Of a stretch of DNA of 64,000 nucleotides, positions 53,422-64,000 are shown piece after piece. Made by a program: the position numbers and the translations under genes. The notes beneath the pieces are model-generated. The model saw only the letters and a list, made by a program, of their open reading frames with translations. It did not search any database and was not told the origin of the DNA. Within the stretch, counting starts at the first letter, position 1. The number at the start of each line of letters is the position of its first letter. The stretch is from Plantago elongata (taxonomy: Eukaryota; Streptophyta; Magnoliopsida; Lamiales; Plantaginaceae): the NCBI GenBank assembly GCA_036897095.1, contig JAYMSP010000249.1, forward strand, positions 1 to 64,000, read 5' to 3'.

Positions 53422-54477
53422 GAATAAATAGTAGATAGTGTATAATAATGGAATAGAATAGTTGAAGCCTTTAACTTTTTCAAGTCCCAAAGATATTGTT
53501 TATGGGGCTTATGTACAAAAACTGGCAACAGCTTTTTGTAATTTCATCTGTGGGGTATAATGGTCTCAGTCCTTTTTTGCCTTATTTGGAAATATTCATT
53601 GGGCCGCTCATTCCATTGCTTTATTTTGTTTTGACCTCTTATTTTGCCATTTTCATGAATGCTTATGGAGACCTTGCTTGCTCATGAAGCCTGCCTGCCT
53701 GCCTGCCTCTACATGTTTGCTTTCAATCTAGATAGATGCATATCAACTTAATTTTGCTTTCATTCTCTTCCTGCTTTGCAGACACTTGTTACAAGGTTAG
53801 GCTCTTCTTCAATGTAGAGGACGAGACTCGTGCGGGTGGGTGTAATCGAACTTAAAATTTTAAATTTGTATATCAGTATCTTATAACATTCTTTATTTTT
53901 AAATTACAAGTTACAACCAATATCAGACGGTAAATGGAATTTCTTCCTGGCTACTAGACAAGGATACAATGTTTACATTAGAAGACTCAACTGAAGTTCG
54001 AGAAATAAATTAGAGTTCTAATCTATACAGTCTGACAATATTTTAAAGAGTGGTTAGGAAATTATGAATGTAATGTGTACGACTTTATGTTGGAAAATAG
54101 TTAAGACGCAGAAAATGAAGTCAGCGGCATTAAGATACCTTTTCATATCCTTAGGGGTGGACTTAACGAGTGATCACAATGGAACATTCGTTCAAAAAAA
54201 TTAAAATTTATATTAATATTTATGACATGATTTCTCGACAATTCAAATGACCCTTGTTGACTGATGTTGCAAAGCTATTGACTTTATTTTGACGTTTAAT
54301 AAATTTAATTTAACAATGAGTCTTTATTTTTCAGATTTTTCCATCAACACTTCTATTTTATATTTTTTATATTCAATTCGTATAAATTTAAGATAAAAAG
54401 GAATATTTTAGTTTCATTTGTTGTTGATTTGAAGTTTATTTGTTATACTATTTTTTAGAAGATTTCATTTTACCGGT
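51666..54477. other. AT-rich intergenic stretch with simple repeats and a possible old LTR remnant
   Basis: No gene recognised. 52660-52850 contains TTTTACATGGTTCGAC..GTCTACGTCCACGGGAG, a phrase I associate with plant LTR-type repeats, but no partner copy lies in the window, so the family is uncertain. 53380-53420 is an (ATT)n run, and 53687-53708 is (CTGC)n. 51400-51480, just inside the MULE, is GAAGAAACGAAGAATGAA-type low complexity. Confidence 0.35.
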
Positions 54478-54838
54478 ATTTCGATAATGACCACCCCTTA
54501 AATTTGGCCACTTTTCAATTTAATACCTAGATTTCAAACAACTACAGAATCGCCGACAATTTGTACTAAACGATTTTAAAATTACAAAATCGTCCAAAAA
54601 TCAACGGAAGTGGTGAGAGAGTGATGACATGGCGCTGATGTGGATGGGTTGAATGGCCTGGAAACTGCTGACGCTGACAGTTCAATCAACGGGTTGGATT
54701 TATCTGTAATTGTTTGAAATCGAGGGGCTAAAATAAAATTGACAAATTTTTAAAGAGTAGTTTTTGTAATTCGTCCTTTTAGGAAAATTACAAATTTAAG
54801 GGGTGGTATTTATAATTTTTCCTAAAATATATCTCAAT
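54478..54838. repeat. inverted-repeat MITE, about 0.36 kb
   Basis: The left arm (ACCACCCCTTAAATTTGG, then CAATTTAATACCTAGATTTCAAACAACTACAGA) and the reverse complement of the right arm (ACCACCCCTTAAATTTGT, then CAATTTTATTTTAG..CGATTTCAAACAATTACAGA) align over about 110 bases. The centre of about 110 bases is unrelated. There is no coding. The termini (GGAAAAATTATAAATACCACCCC-like) fit short MULE-type MITEs in plants, but I could not confirm a target duplication. Confidence 0.65.
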
Positions 54839-57314
54839 AATTATATTAATGTTCAGAGCTATTATAGTAAATTTGCATGAAGTTTCGCCACTGAAAATGG
54901 TTGATTGGTTATAAAGGAGTCAAGTATATAAAACATTATACGAATTTGGCATGTTAATTTTTAATCTTAACACATGACATCAATGAAAATCTAGAATTGG
55001 ATTAAGTCTAGAATTTCCCTTTTTATAGTCTAGTGGTAGTATGTTAGCTACAGTTGGAAATCGCCTACCCAATAAATACCCCACCTATATAATTTTTATA
55101 TGTGTCACCATTAAACATGATTTTTAGAAAATTGTTAATCATGATTAGTTTTTGTACGCTACCTTTGTATTGAATATATGATGAACGATATAGCGATTGA
55201 ATTCGTATATTATAAGTTGGATGTTTATAGTCGAATGACAAGTTAAAACAGTTACGAATTTAATTAATGGGTGATTATATTTTCTGTATGAAGATTGATG
55301 GTGATTTACGTCTAGAATTGAATGATAAATTAATTTTATTCAACTATTATAATTATAATACTATCTGAAAAGAAAAAATGAATTTGTATACTTTAACTAT
55401 GTTATTTGCATCCTTAATGAAATCTTCTTTTTAAAAAGTTAAATTATATAGGAAATAAGCACTCCCATATGATAGTTTATAATAAGAAATTATATTTAGT
55501 AAATGAATGAATATGATTCGCTCGGTATACATTAACTATGATTAACTTCTTAACTATTTATTTAGATTAAATGATGACACATGTAACAGTTATGTGGGAG
55601 GGATATTTTATATAGTATTTAGTGGGGTACATGATCCGCACCGGTTAGCTATCAGGTATGGTACCAAAGGGTTGTTGGACACTTAGACTTAAAATCAGTT
55701 CTTTACTTGTGTTAAGTGTTAACCGTTAAGTGAATTTGTATGAAGTTAAACGGACCCTTGCACTAAATTGCGAATCCAAAATGCAATAAAATCAGGTTTG
55801 CTGCAGTTTAAAGAGATTTGGAAAATCAACTCTTGGAAAGTTGACATATACTAGTACTTTCCCTGTACCTGGGCAATCAGCTAGGCTGAGTAGGAGAAGA
55901 TTGTAAACCCCCGCCAACGAAAAAGAATATATAAATCCATCTTAATAATTAGATCTGGGAATATATTTATATTATGTAACGTCACATTCACGTGTAGACT
56001 ATATTTAACAAAACTTATAACTAAAAAGTTATTTGATAGTTAAAACTGTAGCTGATCATGTAGCCTTTTTTCAATAAGCTAATTTGATTAGCTTTTTAAA
56101 CCAACTAATTTTTCAGTTAGTTCTTTTAAAAAGTTATGTGTTTACGTAACGAATTTTCTTATCTTATTATTTGTGTTAGAATTATATTGTACAACTTATA
56201 TTCTACGGACTTACTATAAATACTACTATCCTGATATGGATATCATGAGTTCATTCACTTAGTTGAATTATGTATATCATAATATCTTATGTTCAGTACT
56301 ATTAATTCAATTAACTATAAGTAGGAATATTTTAAGGTAAGTATAACCAAAAATGGGCGGCATTCAATTAAATAAGTATTAGCTTAAAGTACGGAATATT
56401 GGGCGCCAATCTTCATTGTTTAAAACTTTGAATCCATTTACCTCCTGCTCTCTCCATCTATTATGCATTGATAAACTTTTCGAGAGTTCAAATTCTATGA
56501 GAATCTCGTAAGAATAATGCATTATTATATACTAATTATACAATGTTTATATATAAATTGTGAGTTTTTATATTTTCACAACTTTACAAAAAATTCGTTG
56601 TACAATTATTATGTAATAATATACAATTTGCGAAAATACACAAAACACACAAAAATACAAAGTTTACATATAACACCGTATAATTAATATACAATAATGC
56701 AAAACTCTTACAGGATTCTCACAAATCATTGACCTTCACGAGCTTTTGTCTTAGCATTCAATCGACTAAGGAGTACATCAAGGTAACTAGGTAAGTATTA
56801 CGAGCTATGTTGAAGCAATGTGCCAACAAAATGTCCGATTGAAATTTTTCTAAAGGTCGCATTATTGTAAATTAGATGAATATATCATCACTAAAATGGT
56901 AGTAGAACATTTGCCTAAAATTCAGACTGCGATTGCACATGTTTATTTCGATACAATGTTCCTGAACAAAACAAGCCATTGGCAAATTCATTAAATTCCA
57001 ACACCAAAATGTGGAATGATCATCAACAAAAAAGTCGTATAGACTACAAATTTGACCTTCAAAATCAACACATCATCCACTAGACTACTGCATTTTGATC
57101 CTCATCTCTTGAATGCCATCTTCCCCCAATCCACATCTCATGCATCTTAATTTCAATTGCAATGCCATAGCTTCTAATTAACAACATAATCTTACAAAAA
57201 TCACAAGTGATCAATCAAGAAAATGAACCTAAAGTCATCAAAAGAACACACAATTTGGACAAAACAACTCCCAAATCCCGCTAAAAAACGTCACTTAATT
57301 GTAGTTTTTCTTAA
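54839..57314. other. AT-rich intergenic stretch with dispersed repeat copies
   Basis: 55230-55372 is a paralogue of 1490-1668. 56020-56170 is a paralogue of 38810-38910. The stretch just right of the AHL stop codon (to about 57000) is probably its 3' untranslated region. I see no gene. Confidence 0.45.
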
Positions 57315-58259
57315 CTAAAACTGCGGCCTAGCTCCCGCACCACCACCACCACTCCCCCATCCAAACAACTCCGCCGAAAACCCGTAACCCCCACCACCCG
57401 CCCCAAACGAACCCCCATTCCCATTCCCCCCCTCACTCACATGCCCTCCCCCACCCCCACCAGCTGTTACACTAGACGACTGCGAAGCCGAAGGCTGAGC
57501 AGCAGCTGCCGCCACTCCCGCCTGCACCGGAGGCGGCGTAACCGCCACAATTGCACCCCCACTCGTCCCCTGCTGCTCCTCGTCCTCCAACGGCAGCCTC
57601 TCGAACACTGCATTCGCAAACGAGGCCGCCATCAACACCACCACCCCTGACGCCACCAGCGGACCCACGACACTCCCACCCACCACCTGCCCCTGTCCTC
57701 CGGACAAAAATATCGACAACCCACCCGCCCCCGGCGGCGCAGGCGGCGGCAACACCGTCCCTGACAAACTCAATATCTCAAACCTCCCGTGCAGAGTCAC
57801 CACACTCCCTGCCGGAGCAGCCGGCTGCCGGATAGTCACATTCGCCACGGTGCCACTCCCAGTCAAAATACACACACCTCTCCCCCTCCGCCGCGCGTAC
57901 ACCGACACGCTCTCAACTATATCACTCCCTGATGAAACCTCTAGTACGTGAGACCGGAATGCATTCGGACTGTCCCGGGTTACTATAATAGGGGGTTTCG
58001 GCTTGTTCTTGGAACCGGCAGGGCGGCCCCTCGGGCGGCGGTTACCTGAAGGAGTCCCGCCGGAGCTGGTGGTGGCGGCGGTTTCCGGTGGAGAGTTGGA
58101 ATCAGGGGAGTTGTTGGATTCGGGGTTTTTGTGGTGGGCGATTTGCTGGAGATGGAGATCTGTTGGGGTCATTAGGAGCTGGTGGTGAAGGTACCTGGAT
58201 GATGAAGCGTTGCTGTTGTTTCCTACTGTTCCTTGCGGTTGTTGGTCATAACCAGCCAT
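57315..58259 (-). CDS. AT-hook motif nuclear-localized (AHL) protein, type I
   Basis: AHL proteins are nuclear regulators that bind AT-rich DNA in the minor groove and oligomerise through their PPC domain; many act in development and flowering. Single exon, 314 residues. Residues 1-73 are low-complexity (Q, N, S, H, P). The AT hook [17 protein letters not shown] lies at 74-90. The PPC/DUF296 domain runs from about 97 to 222, with the partner-binding core GRFEIL at 158-163 and [15 protein letters not shown] at 187-201. The C-terminus is glycine-rich and ends [10 protein letters not shown]. An intronless gene with one type-I hook places it in AHL clade A. Coding GC is far above the surroundings. 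The start is the first ATG after an in-frame open leader. I do not assign a numbered orthologue. Confidence 0.92.
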   Translation of the reverse strand: MAGYDQQPQGTVGNNSNASSSRYLHHQLLMTPTDLHLQQIAHHKNPESNNSPDSNSPPETAATTSSGGTPSGNRRPRGRPAGSKNKPKPPIIVTRDSPNAFRSHVLEVSSGSDIVESVSVYARRRGRGVCILTGSGTVANVTIRQPAAPAGSVVTLHGRFEILSLSGTVLPPPAPPGAGGLSIFLSGGQGQVVGGSVVGPLVASGVVVLMAASFANAVFERLPLEDEEQQGTSGGAIVAVTPPPVQAGVAAAAAQPSASQSSSVTAGGGGGGHVSEGGNGNGGSFGAGGGGYGFSAELFGWGSGGGGAGARPQF

Positions 58260-58525
58260 TTCTGATTTCTAATCCAAAGCATGAATCAGCAAAGATCTTG
58301 TAGTTGTGTATTGTTAAAGACTCTGTTTTCCGCAAGTAAAGATTCTGCTTTCAACAACTGAAGAGTGAGTTTTTGTGTACTGGCTGGATAAGGGAATTGT
58401 AAATTCGAGTGAGAAGAAGTAAAGACTCTGTTTTTCTGGAATTAAAGACTGGGAGTTTTTCTGAAATGGACAAGATTTAAAGGGAATTGGAAAGTGAATT
58501 GAGAAGAATGGAATCTAGCTGGTGG

Positions 58526-58532
58526 TATATAG
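58526..58532 (-). promoter_or_regulatory. possible TATA box of the AHL gene
   Basis: CTATATA on the minus strand, about 267 bases upstream of the ATG. This would give a leader of about 235 bases, rich in GA/CT tracts. Motif only. Confidence 0.3.
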
Positions 58533-60100
58533 AAAAGGAGGTAGTACGAGCAAGTAGTGTACTGGTAGAAGAATTGATTTGACTGAAGAATCGAGATGGA
58601 GGTGAAAGAACGGAGAAGAAAAGAGGGGGTTTTTCTTTCTAGTGAGGGATTGGAAGAAGAAGAATTAGGTGGTAGATTGATTGATTGATTGATTAAAGGT
58701 ATGGAAGAGAGATAGAGGGAGTGTTCACCTACTAATGAAGAAGTTGAATAAATGCATTTACTCTACACAGAGAGACAGAGGCAGGCAGGCTACTACAGTA
58801 GGGAGGTTTGCTTGGCTAGTTAGTGCTAGTGCAGAAAGTCATCGGTCTCATTTTTCGTCTGTTAGCTACCTGCTGCAACTTGGCTTTAGTCTTCAATGGC
58901 TTTGGATGGATAACAACTTAACATGTTTATCCGGATAGGTGAAGTAGCAGTAGTAGATTTTCAAGACACAAAATTGGCCGACAGACACTGCATGAGAAAG
59001 AGAAGAAGTTGAAGAAAGGAAAGGTATGTGAACTGAGGAAAGTGCAGTGAATGGGAGAAAGGCTGGAAATGTTGAAAGTGGGATGTATGCAAGGAGAAGG
59101 GATACTATCTATACTCAGGTGGTGGAATTAGTGGATAGGGAAGATGAAGAAACTAAACAAGCTTTTTCTTTTTTTTTTCCTATTCTTTTAGTTTTACAGA
59201 AAGAGCGACAGAGATGGAGGAGAGGTATCTCAGTGATGGTGAAGACAAATTATAAACAATGGGCTGCCTGTTAACAAAGGAAAGGAGGGGGAATTAAAGG
59301 GACAACAAGATGAGGGAGATAGATTGATAGGTAGATACTATTCTATTTCAATATTATTATTTATTATTTATACATACATAAAATATGTTCCCTCCGTCAA
59401 ATTCTTGTGGGTTTCAAAACGAATATTATGATAAATACTGAATAATGTAAGGTATAATTTTTTTTATTAAATGAATGAAAATTAAATTTGAGACGAATCA
59501 AATGGAATATGAATAAATAAAATTAAAACGGAAGAAATATTATGTTTTATTCTAAAAACGAAGAATGGGAAAATATGAGATATAGGAATAAATTGGTCTG
59601 AAACTTAACTATTTATATTTTCATGTAATATTAGTTCTATATATTATTTGAATCTTTACTTAATGTACTTAAGCAAAGTAACGACTTTTTATTGTGAATA
59701 GAATAATTTTAAGAGACAATATTTTATAAAAATAAATGTGACGATTATATTGAGATAACGTATAACATTACATTAAGATCAGAGGGGGTACTACAATGCT
59801 GTGTTTCATTGAAAATGTATTGTTTCTTTCCTTTTTTTTAAGCTTATGTACGAAGATACAAATTTATATCAAATACTCCATCCACCTAGAGGTTTGTTAT
59901 GATTGTATTTTCCATTCTAGTTTCATTTTCCATTTATATTTGATGGCTTTATAAAATTCATCGTGGGTATGAAATAATTGTAAAGGTGTTACTGATATGG
60001 GTTACCTGATCTCAGTACTATGTCGTACTGTACTATTGTTTATACACCATATAAAACTTGACAAATAGTATAATTAATAATTAAAAATAATTTATAAACC
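58533..60100. other. AHL upstream region and AT-rich intergenic stretch
   Basis: 58600-59300 is purine-rich (GA-type) promoter-like sequence with a GATT repeat at 58675-58695. 59386-59545 opens with TTCCCTCCGTCAAATTCTTG and closes with an inverted CGGAAGAAATA-like end, suggesting another degraded Stowaway-like MITE. No gene recognised. Confidence 0.35.
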
Positions 60101-60407
60101 CTTTAATAATTTAAATAATTAAAATAACAATTAATTAGAATCTTTTATATAATTATTTTTAGGAAATAAAAAATTCATAAATTATAATTCTCTCCTCTCA
60201 AACGACCACAATACCACCATCATCTCCAGCCACCATCACAATCACCACCATCATCTCCGATCATCACCGTCAACATAGTTATGGTTAATGAAAGTTTTTT
60301 AATTATCTCATGACATTTAATGTATCGGTGTGCTCAACCTCTCAATATTACCGACCTCCACCAGTGGCCGCCATTGTTATAGATCTGAATCTGGGTACAA
60401 TGCTACT

Positions 60408-60559
60408 ATGAAAGAATGTTGCAACTTCAAGAATTTATTTAGACATCTCTCCCGTCTAATAATGCTACAACGATATGAAAGAATGTTGCAGCGTCAAGAA
60501 TTTATTCTGACATTTTCCTGTCTAATAATGCTACATCGTTATGAATGAATGTTGCAGCG
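60408..60559 (+). repeat. tandem repeat, 66-67 bp unit, about 2.3 copies
   Basis: Unit 1 (60408-60474) and unit 2 (60475-60540) both open ATGAAAGAATGTTGCA and share TCAAGAATTTATT and GTCTAATAATGCTACA. A third partial copy starts at 60541. The unit stays open in one frame, giving MLQRYER-type repeats, but there is no other sign of coding. Confidence 0.75.
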
Positions 60560-61745
60560 TTTTTTGTTTTCGATGACGGCACAATATTGCCGCGATATGA
60601 ACACATGCTGCAGCGCCATAATTTAAGGTTGTGAATGTATATTACATGAATTTAGAACGTATATACTCATATTTATACATTAAATAACATAATATATCTA
60701 TAAAAAAGAATTATGAAATATATTCATGTTCATGTAAAGTTATATTTGATTTAATAAGTTTAAGTAGCAATTGATCAACTATCTTTAACTTTAACTATAA
60801 AGTACTCTTAAACAGGGCAGGCGCGGAGGTCCCATGCGAAATTTTAAAACATTATACATATTATACTTTAGAAGCTATTATGTCGTCTACCGCTAATACA
60901 CGTTATTTCTTATACTTTATGATATTATATATATTTTAATATAATTAATTTATGTATTAGTGAAGTAAGTTAGATATACTATATGAAATATTAAAGTATA
61001 TATTATCATTTTTAAGAAACCTTGCTATCTTGACTTTAAAATATTCAAATGTCTTCAACTTAGATCATATATTACTCATATAATAATTAATGATCATAAT
61101 AAAATTATATAATAAAATTTTAATAATTAAAATTTAATTATATGATTATATTAAACTACTACAATTTTAATTTAAGAGTACATGGTAAAAATTGAAATAG
61201 TTAAAAAAATTATTAATAAAGTTGAAAAAGAATTACACAATTAATTATTTTTAAATCTTAAAACGAATAGAAGAGAAACGATTTTGACTTTTAAATAATA
61301 AAATGAATAAACAAAATGATTCTTTAACTTCTGAAATTATTTAATGCATGTTGGTGTTTATATTAAACTCATGTTCAATATAAAGAAGAAATACAATACA
61401 CCATTTAATTTCATAAAGTGGAGGGAACAAAGTATATTAATGGTGTTTATTTACAAGACAAACAATGATATAGCAATATAATCACAATGATGCTGCGAAA
61501 GTAGTTGTATTTATTATTTAGACTTTTAGAGTATCAAATCGATGCAACATCATTTAGTTATAATGTTGTAGCAAAAATCATCGTGTTTCCTGATATCATC
61601 AACCAAATGCTACATCATAACAAAAATATTGTTGTTGCATTGTCTACTACGAATTTTTTGCAGGTCCTGTCATGGCCACTTAAATATGGTGGATGTGAGA
61701 TTTCTGCAGATGCAACATCTAAACTCGTCAATATCTTAATGTGTA

Positions 61746-61858
61746 CGGATTCCGGCGGTGCTTGAGGTGGTTGCCGGATTCCGGTGTGCTTGAGGACTTG
61801 AGGTTGTCGCTGGAATCCGGTGTGCCCGAGGTGGTCATCGGATTCCGGTCAGTGGAGG
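61746..61858. repeat. GC-richer minisatellite
   Basis: Four to five imperfect units of about 25-36 bases built on GGATTCCGGTGTGCTTGAGG and GGTTGCCGGATTCCGG, in otherwise AT-rich DNA. The pattern is clear; copy edges are fuzzy. Confidence 0.65.
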
Positions 61859-63479
61859 AGGATAAAAATAATTTTAATTATGAACTTAAATAATTAATTA
61901 AAAATACTAGAACAAAATAAAAAATGTATATTTTATTATATTACGACGTCGCACTACGTTAATATGCGACAATGCGACACTCCATCACATTAATAATTAA
62001 TTAACGGATAAAATTAAATCTAAATTTGATATAATGGTTAAAATGAATATACTATTACTACTACAATGCGATGATATTATTCTTAGTCATGTCCCCATTA
62101 ATATACATAAATATTTGAAATGGATTAAAAGTAATACACTATCAATTCTTTATTTTTCATTAAGACTTGTTAAATGGTGCGCTTTAAACGTGTTCATATT
62201 CAGGATGAATTACGAGAAGCAATCTAGAGTCTACTAGACCATGTCCATAAGAAGTTTCCTAACTTTTGAATGCTACAGTAGCCAAAATTTATGGAGTAGA
62301 TTCTGAGTTCACCTATATGCAAAACTTGTAAATAATTGAATGAATGATCTAGTATGATTTCACTACCAGTACTACATTTTAGAAAGCTCAAAGATTCTAT
62401 ACTTCTATACTAGAAAAAGAATAATTCCGTTGGTTGGTTAAATGCGATGGATAAAAAGCAAAGAGAGAATCAGCGGCTTGTTGGAATAATGAGCCGATCC
62501 GACCCGACAGATTGTCCCCAAATAGCCCCCACCCACATATTTTTCTTCCCACTATCAATGTCTTCCCACAATATTCATTCAATTCAAACCAACTACCATT
62601 TCGATTCACACTCTATTGAACAATTTCCTTTTGAATCATGTACATTGGACGAGAGATAGTCTAAGTATGTGTTCGGGTTGGATTTTGTACCCGCATCCAA
62701 CTCATTCAAAACCCGACCAAATCAAAGACCTAACACGAAAATTACCCGTACCAAACCCGAAATTTGGCACGGCTCATTTTCCAACCCGGAGGCACCCGAC
62801 CTGAAGTTCGACCAGACCAACCTGAATTTTGACCCGGTTTGAACCCAACACGAATTTAACCCGAATATGGTCCAAATTTTGACCCAACAAACTTTTGCAT
62901 TTTTCGAAATAAAGATACATCACTTAATATTAAGGTCTTTAGGTTTAACTCCAATTCAAACGCAAGAATACTAATCAAATTTCAAATCCCCAAATACTCA
63001 CTCATTTCACAAGCCCTAAATCTACCCTAATTAAATTTTAATAATGGTTATTTGGGAGAAATGAATTTCTAGGGATTTATTTTTAGGTTAAACTTTCTTT
63101 TATGAAGAAATAAGTATTACTTTAATTAATTAATTAAATTGGTTAGTGTCGAAACCGGATCGGATTTTGGGCCGGTCGGAATTTGGATCGAGTGGTGGTA
63201 CGCGTCGGGTTTTAAACCCGACATGTGATAAATACTTCGGATTGGGTTGGGTACGGGTATTAAAACTCGTTAAAGTCAACAGGTTCTCTACCCATGAGTT
63301 TTTTAAAGGGTTGGGTTGGGTTCCTACCCATTTACAAGACTACATGACATTTCTAACTCGATTTTAATTGAATTATTATATATATATATATATTCGGATC
63401 TGAACAATACTCATTCTTAATTCAGATGATATTTATAAATTCTATTTTATATTCGTTAACTATTTTGATGATGATCCTT
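61859..63479. other. AT-rich intergenic stretch with a possible fold-back element
   Basis: 62665-62880 is rich in AACCCGACC/ACCCG words. 63143-63340 is rich in the complementary GGGTTGGGT/CGGGT words, with ACGGGTATTAAAACTCG resembling the reversed left side. This could be a long-arm fold-back or MITE of about 0.7 kb, but alignment by eye is weak. A (TA)n run of about 18 bases lies near 63375-63393. No gene recognised. Confidence 0.3.
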
Positions 63480-63658
63480 TTGTAATAGTATAGATTTTTT
63501 TGAACGACTAAGATTACAATTACTTTATTCATATACCAACACTCTTTTACCTTCTAAACCACCTTATATCTCCACTAGGGATCAAACTCTGCACCTCCTC
63601 TTTTTACCACTCCAGCACCATTCCACTGCACCACCTTATGACTCCTTGTAATAGTATA
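63480..63658 (-). mobile_element. tRNA-derived SINE with perfect 13-bp target duplication
   Basis: TTGTAATAGTATA occurs exactly at 63480-63492 and 63646-63658 and flanks 153 bases. Read on the minus strand the body starts GGAGTCATAAGG. It carries a box A-like TGGTGCAGTGG and a box B-like AGAGTTTGATCCC about 40 bases later, the usual layout of a tRNA-derived polymerase III promoter, and ends in AAAAAAATC. Target duplication, head and A-rich tail together support a SINE. The perfect duplication suggests a fairly recent insertion. Confidence 0.75.
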
Positions 63659-64000
63659 TTTAATGTCCAATAATTAATATTCATTATGTTAATATAGATT
63701 GAACATGGTGCAAACTAATTCCTTCAAATTTGTTCATTCCAATTATTTATTTACTTGATCTTAATTATGCCTACTTAACATTTCTATAAAATTAAATAAG
63801 TGTGATATGGACTATTAAGTCCGTCCCTACTCTAAGACGATCGTGAACACACTAAGACGATTCCGCTACTTCAACGCGAGTTTATGAGTTCCGACCCCGA
63901 CCATCACAAACCCAACCTGAACATATGTATCCGAGGCATAAAGGCTTGGCTTTCTACAAACCAAGAACCAGGGCAAGATCAGGACCCTGGTTGTTCCGAT
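63659..64000. other. AT-rich window end
   Basis: No gene, RNA or repeat recognised. The last 200 bases are less AT-rich and may belong to a feature beyond the window. Confidence 0.4.

Noticed and set aside
57551-57835. Plus-strand frames opposite the AHL gene
   Set aside because: Antisense shadows of a GC-rich coding region; composition is low-complexity (P, H, S, T).
63363-63400. Telomere-like repeats near the window end
   Set aside because: The GGGTTGGGT words at 63.2-63.3 kb are irregular and not the plant TTTAGGG repeat; the nearby run is a plain (TA)n.

Overview
This window is nuclear DNA of a flowering plant, most likely a eudicot. It is AT-rich, its genes have many short introns, and it carries plant-only families: a PFP alpha subunit, a DYW-type PPR protein, a B2-type cyclin-dependent kinase and an AT-hook AHL protein. 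There is no sign of organellar or bacterial DNA. I cannot name the species.

Layout. 1-2.2 kb is AT-rich intergenic DNA. 2.3-9.1 kb (+) holds the regulatory alpha subunit of pyrophosphate-dependent phosphofructokinase in 19 exons. 9.9-13.3 kb is a decayed L1-type LINE that lost its 3' half. 14.5-17.1 kb (+) is a PLS-DYW pentatricopeptide gene with one frameshift and a short SINE-like insertion that appears to be spliced out as an intron. 19.1-29.9 kb (-) is a local cluster in which matrix metalloproteinase (matrixin) genes alternate with F-box/FBD genes. Two metalloproteinase genes look whole. Two metalloproteinase copies and both F-box copies are broken, and one F-box copy is split by a small old LTR element. 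30-32.9 kb is AT-rich and includes an inverted-repeat element. 32.9-35.0 kb (+) is a CDKB2 gene in 8 exons. 36.7-38.6 kb is an old tandem duplication of about 0.97 kb. 39.9-47.2 kb (+) is an ARID DNA-binding protein with a C-terminal HSP20-like domain, in 13 coding exons. 48.5-51.7 kb is a non-autonomous Mutator-like element with a perfect 9-bp target duplication and minisatellite-rich interior. 52-57 kb is repeat-rich intergenic DNA. 57.3-58.3 kb (-) is a single-exon, GC-rich AHL gene. 58.3-64 kb is AT-rich intergenic DNA ending with a tRNA-derived SINE flanked by a perfect 13-bp target duplication.

The genes do not form a pathway; this is an ordinary plant gene neighbourhood. I found no convincing evidence for an undescribed biological system. 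The most informative observations concern genome evolution: the insertion-derived intron in the PPR gene, the MMP/F-box birth-and-death cluster, the MULE and SINE with clean target duplications, and GC-AG introns in two conserved genes. Exon boundaries were set by hand from reading frame, splice dinucleotides and family conservation, and no transcript data were available.
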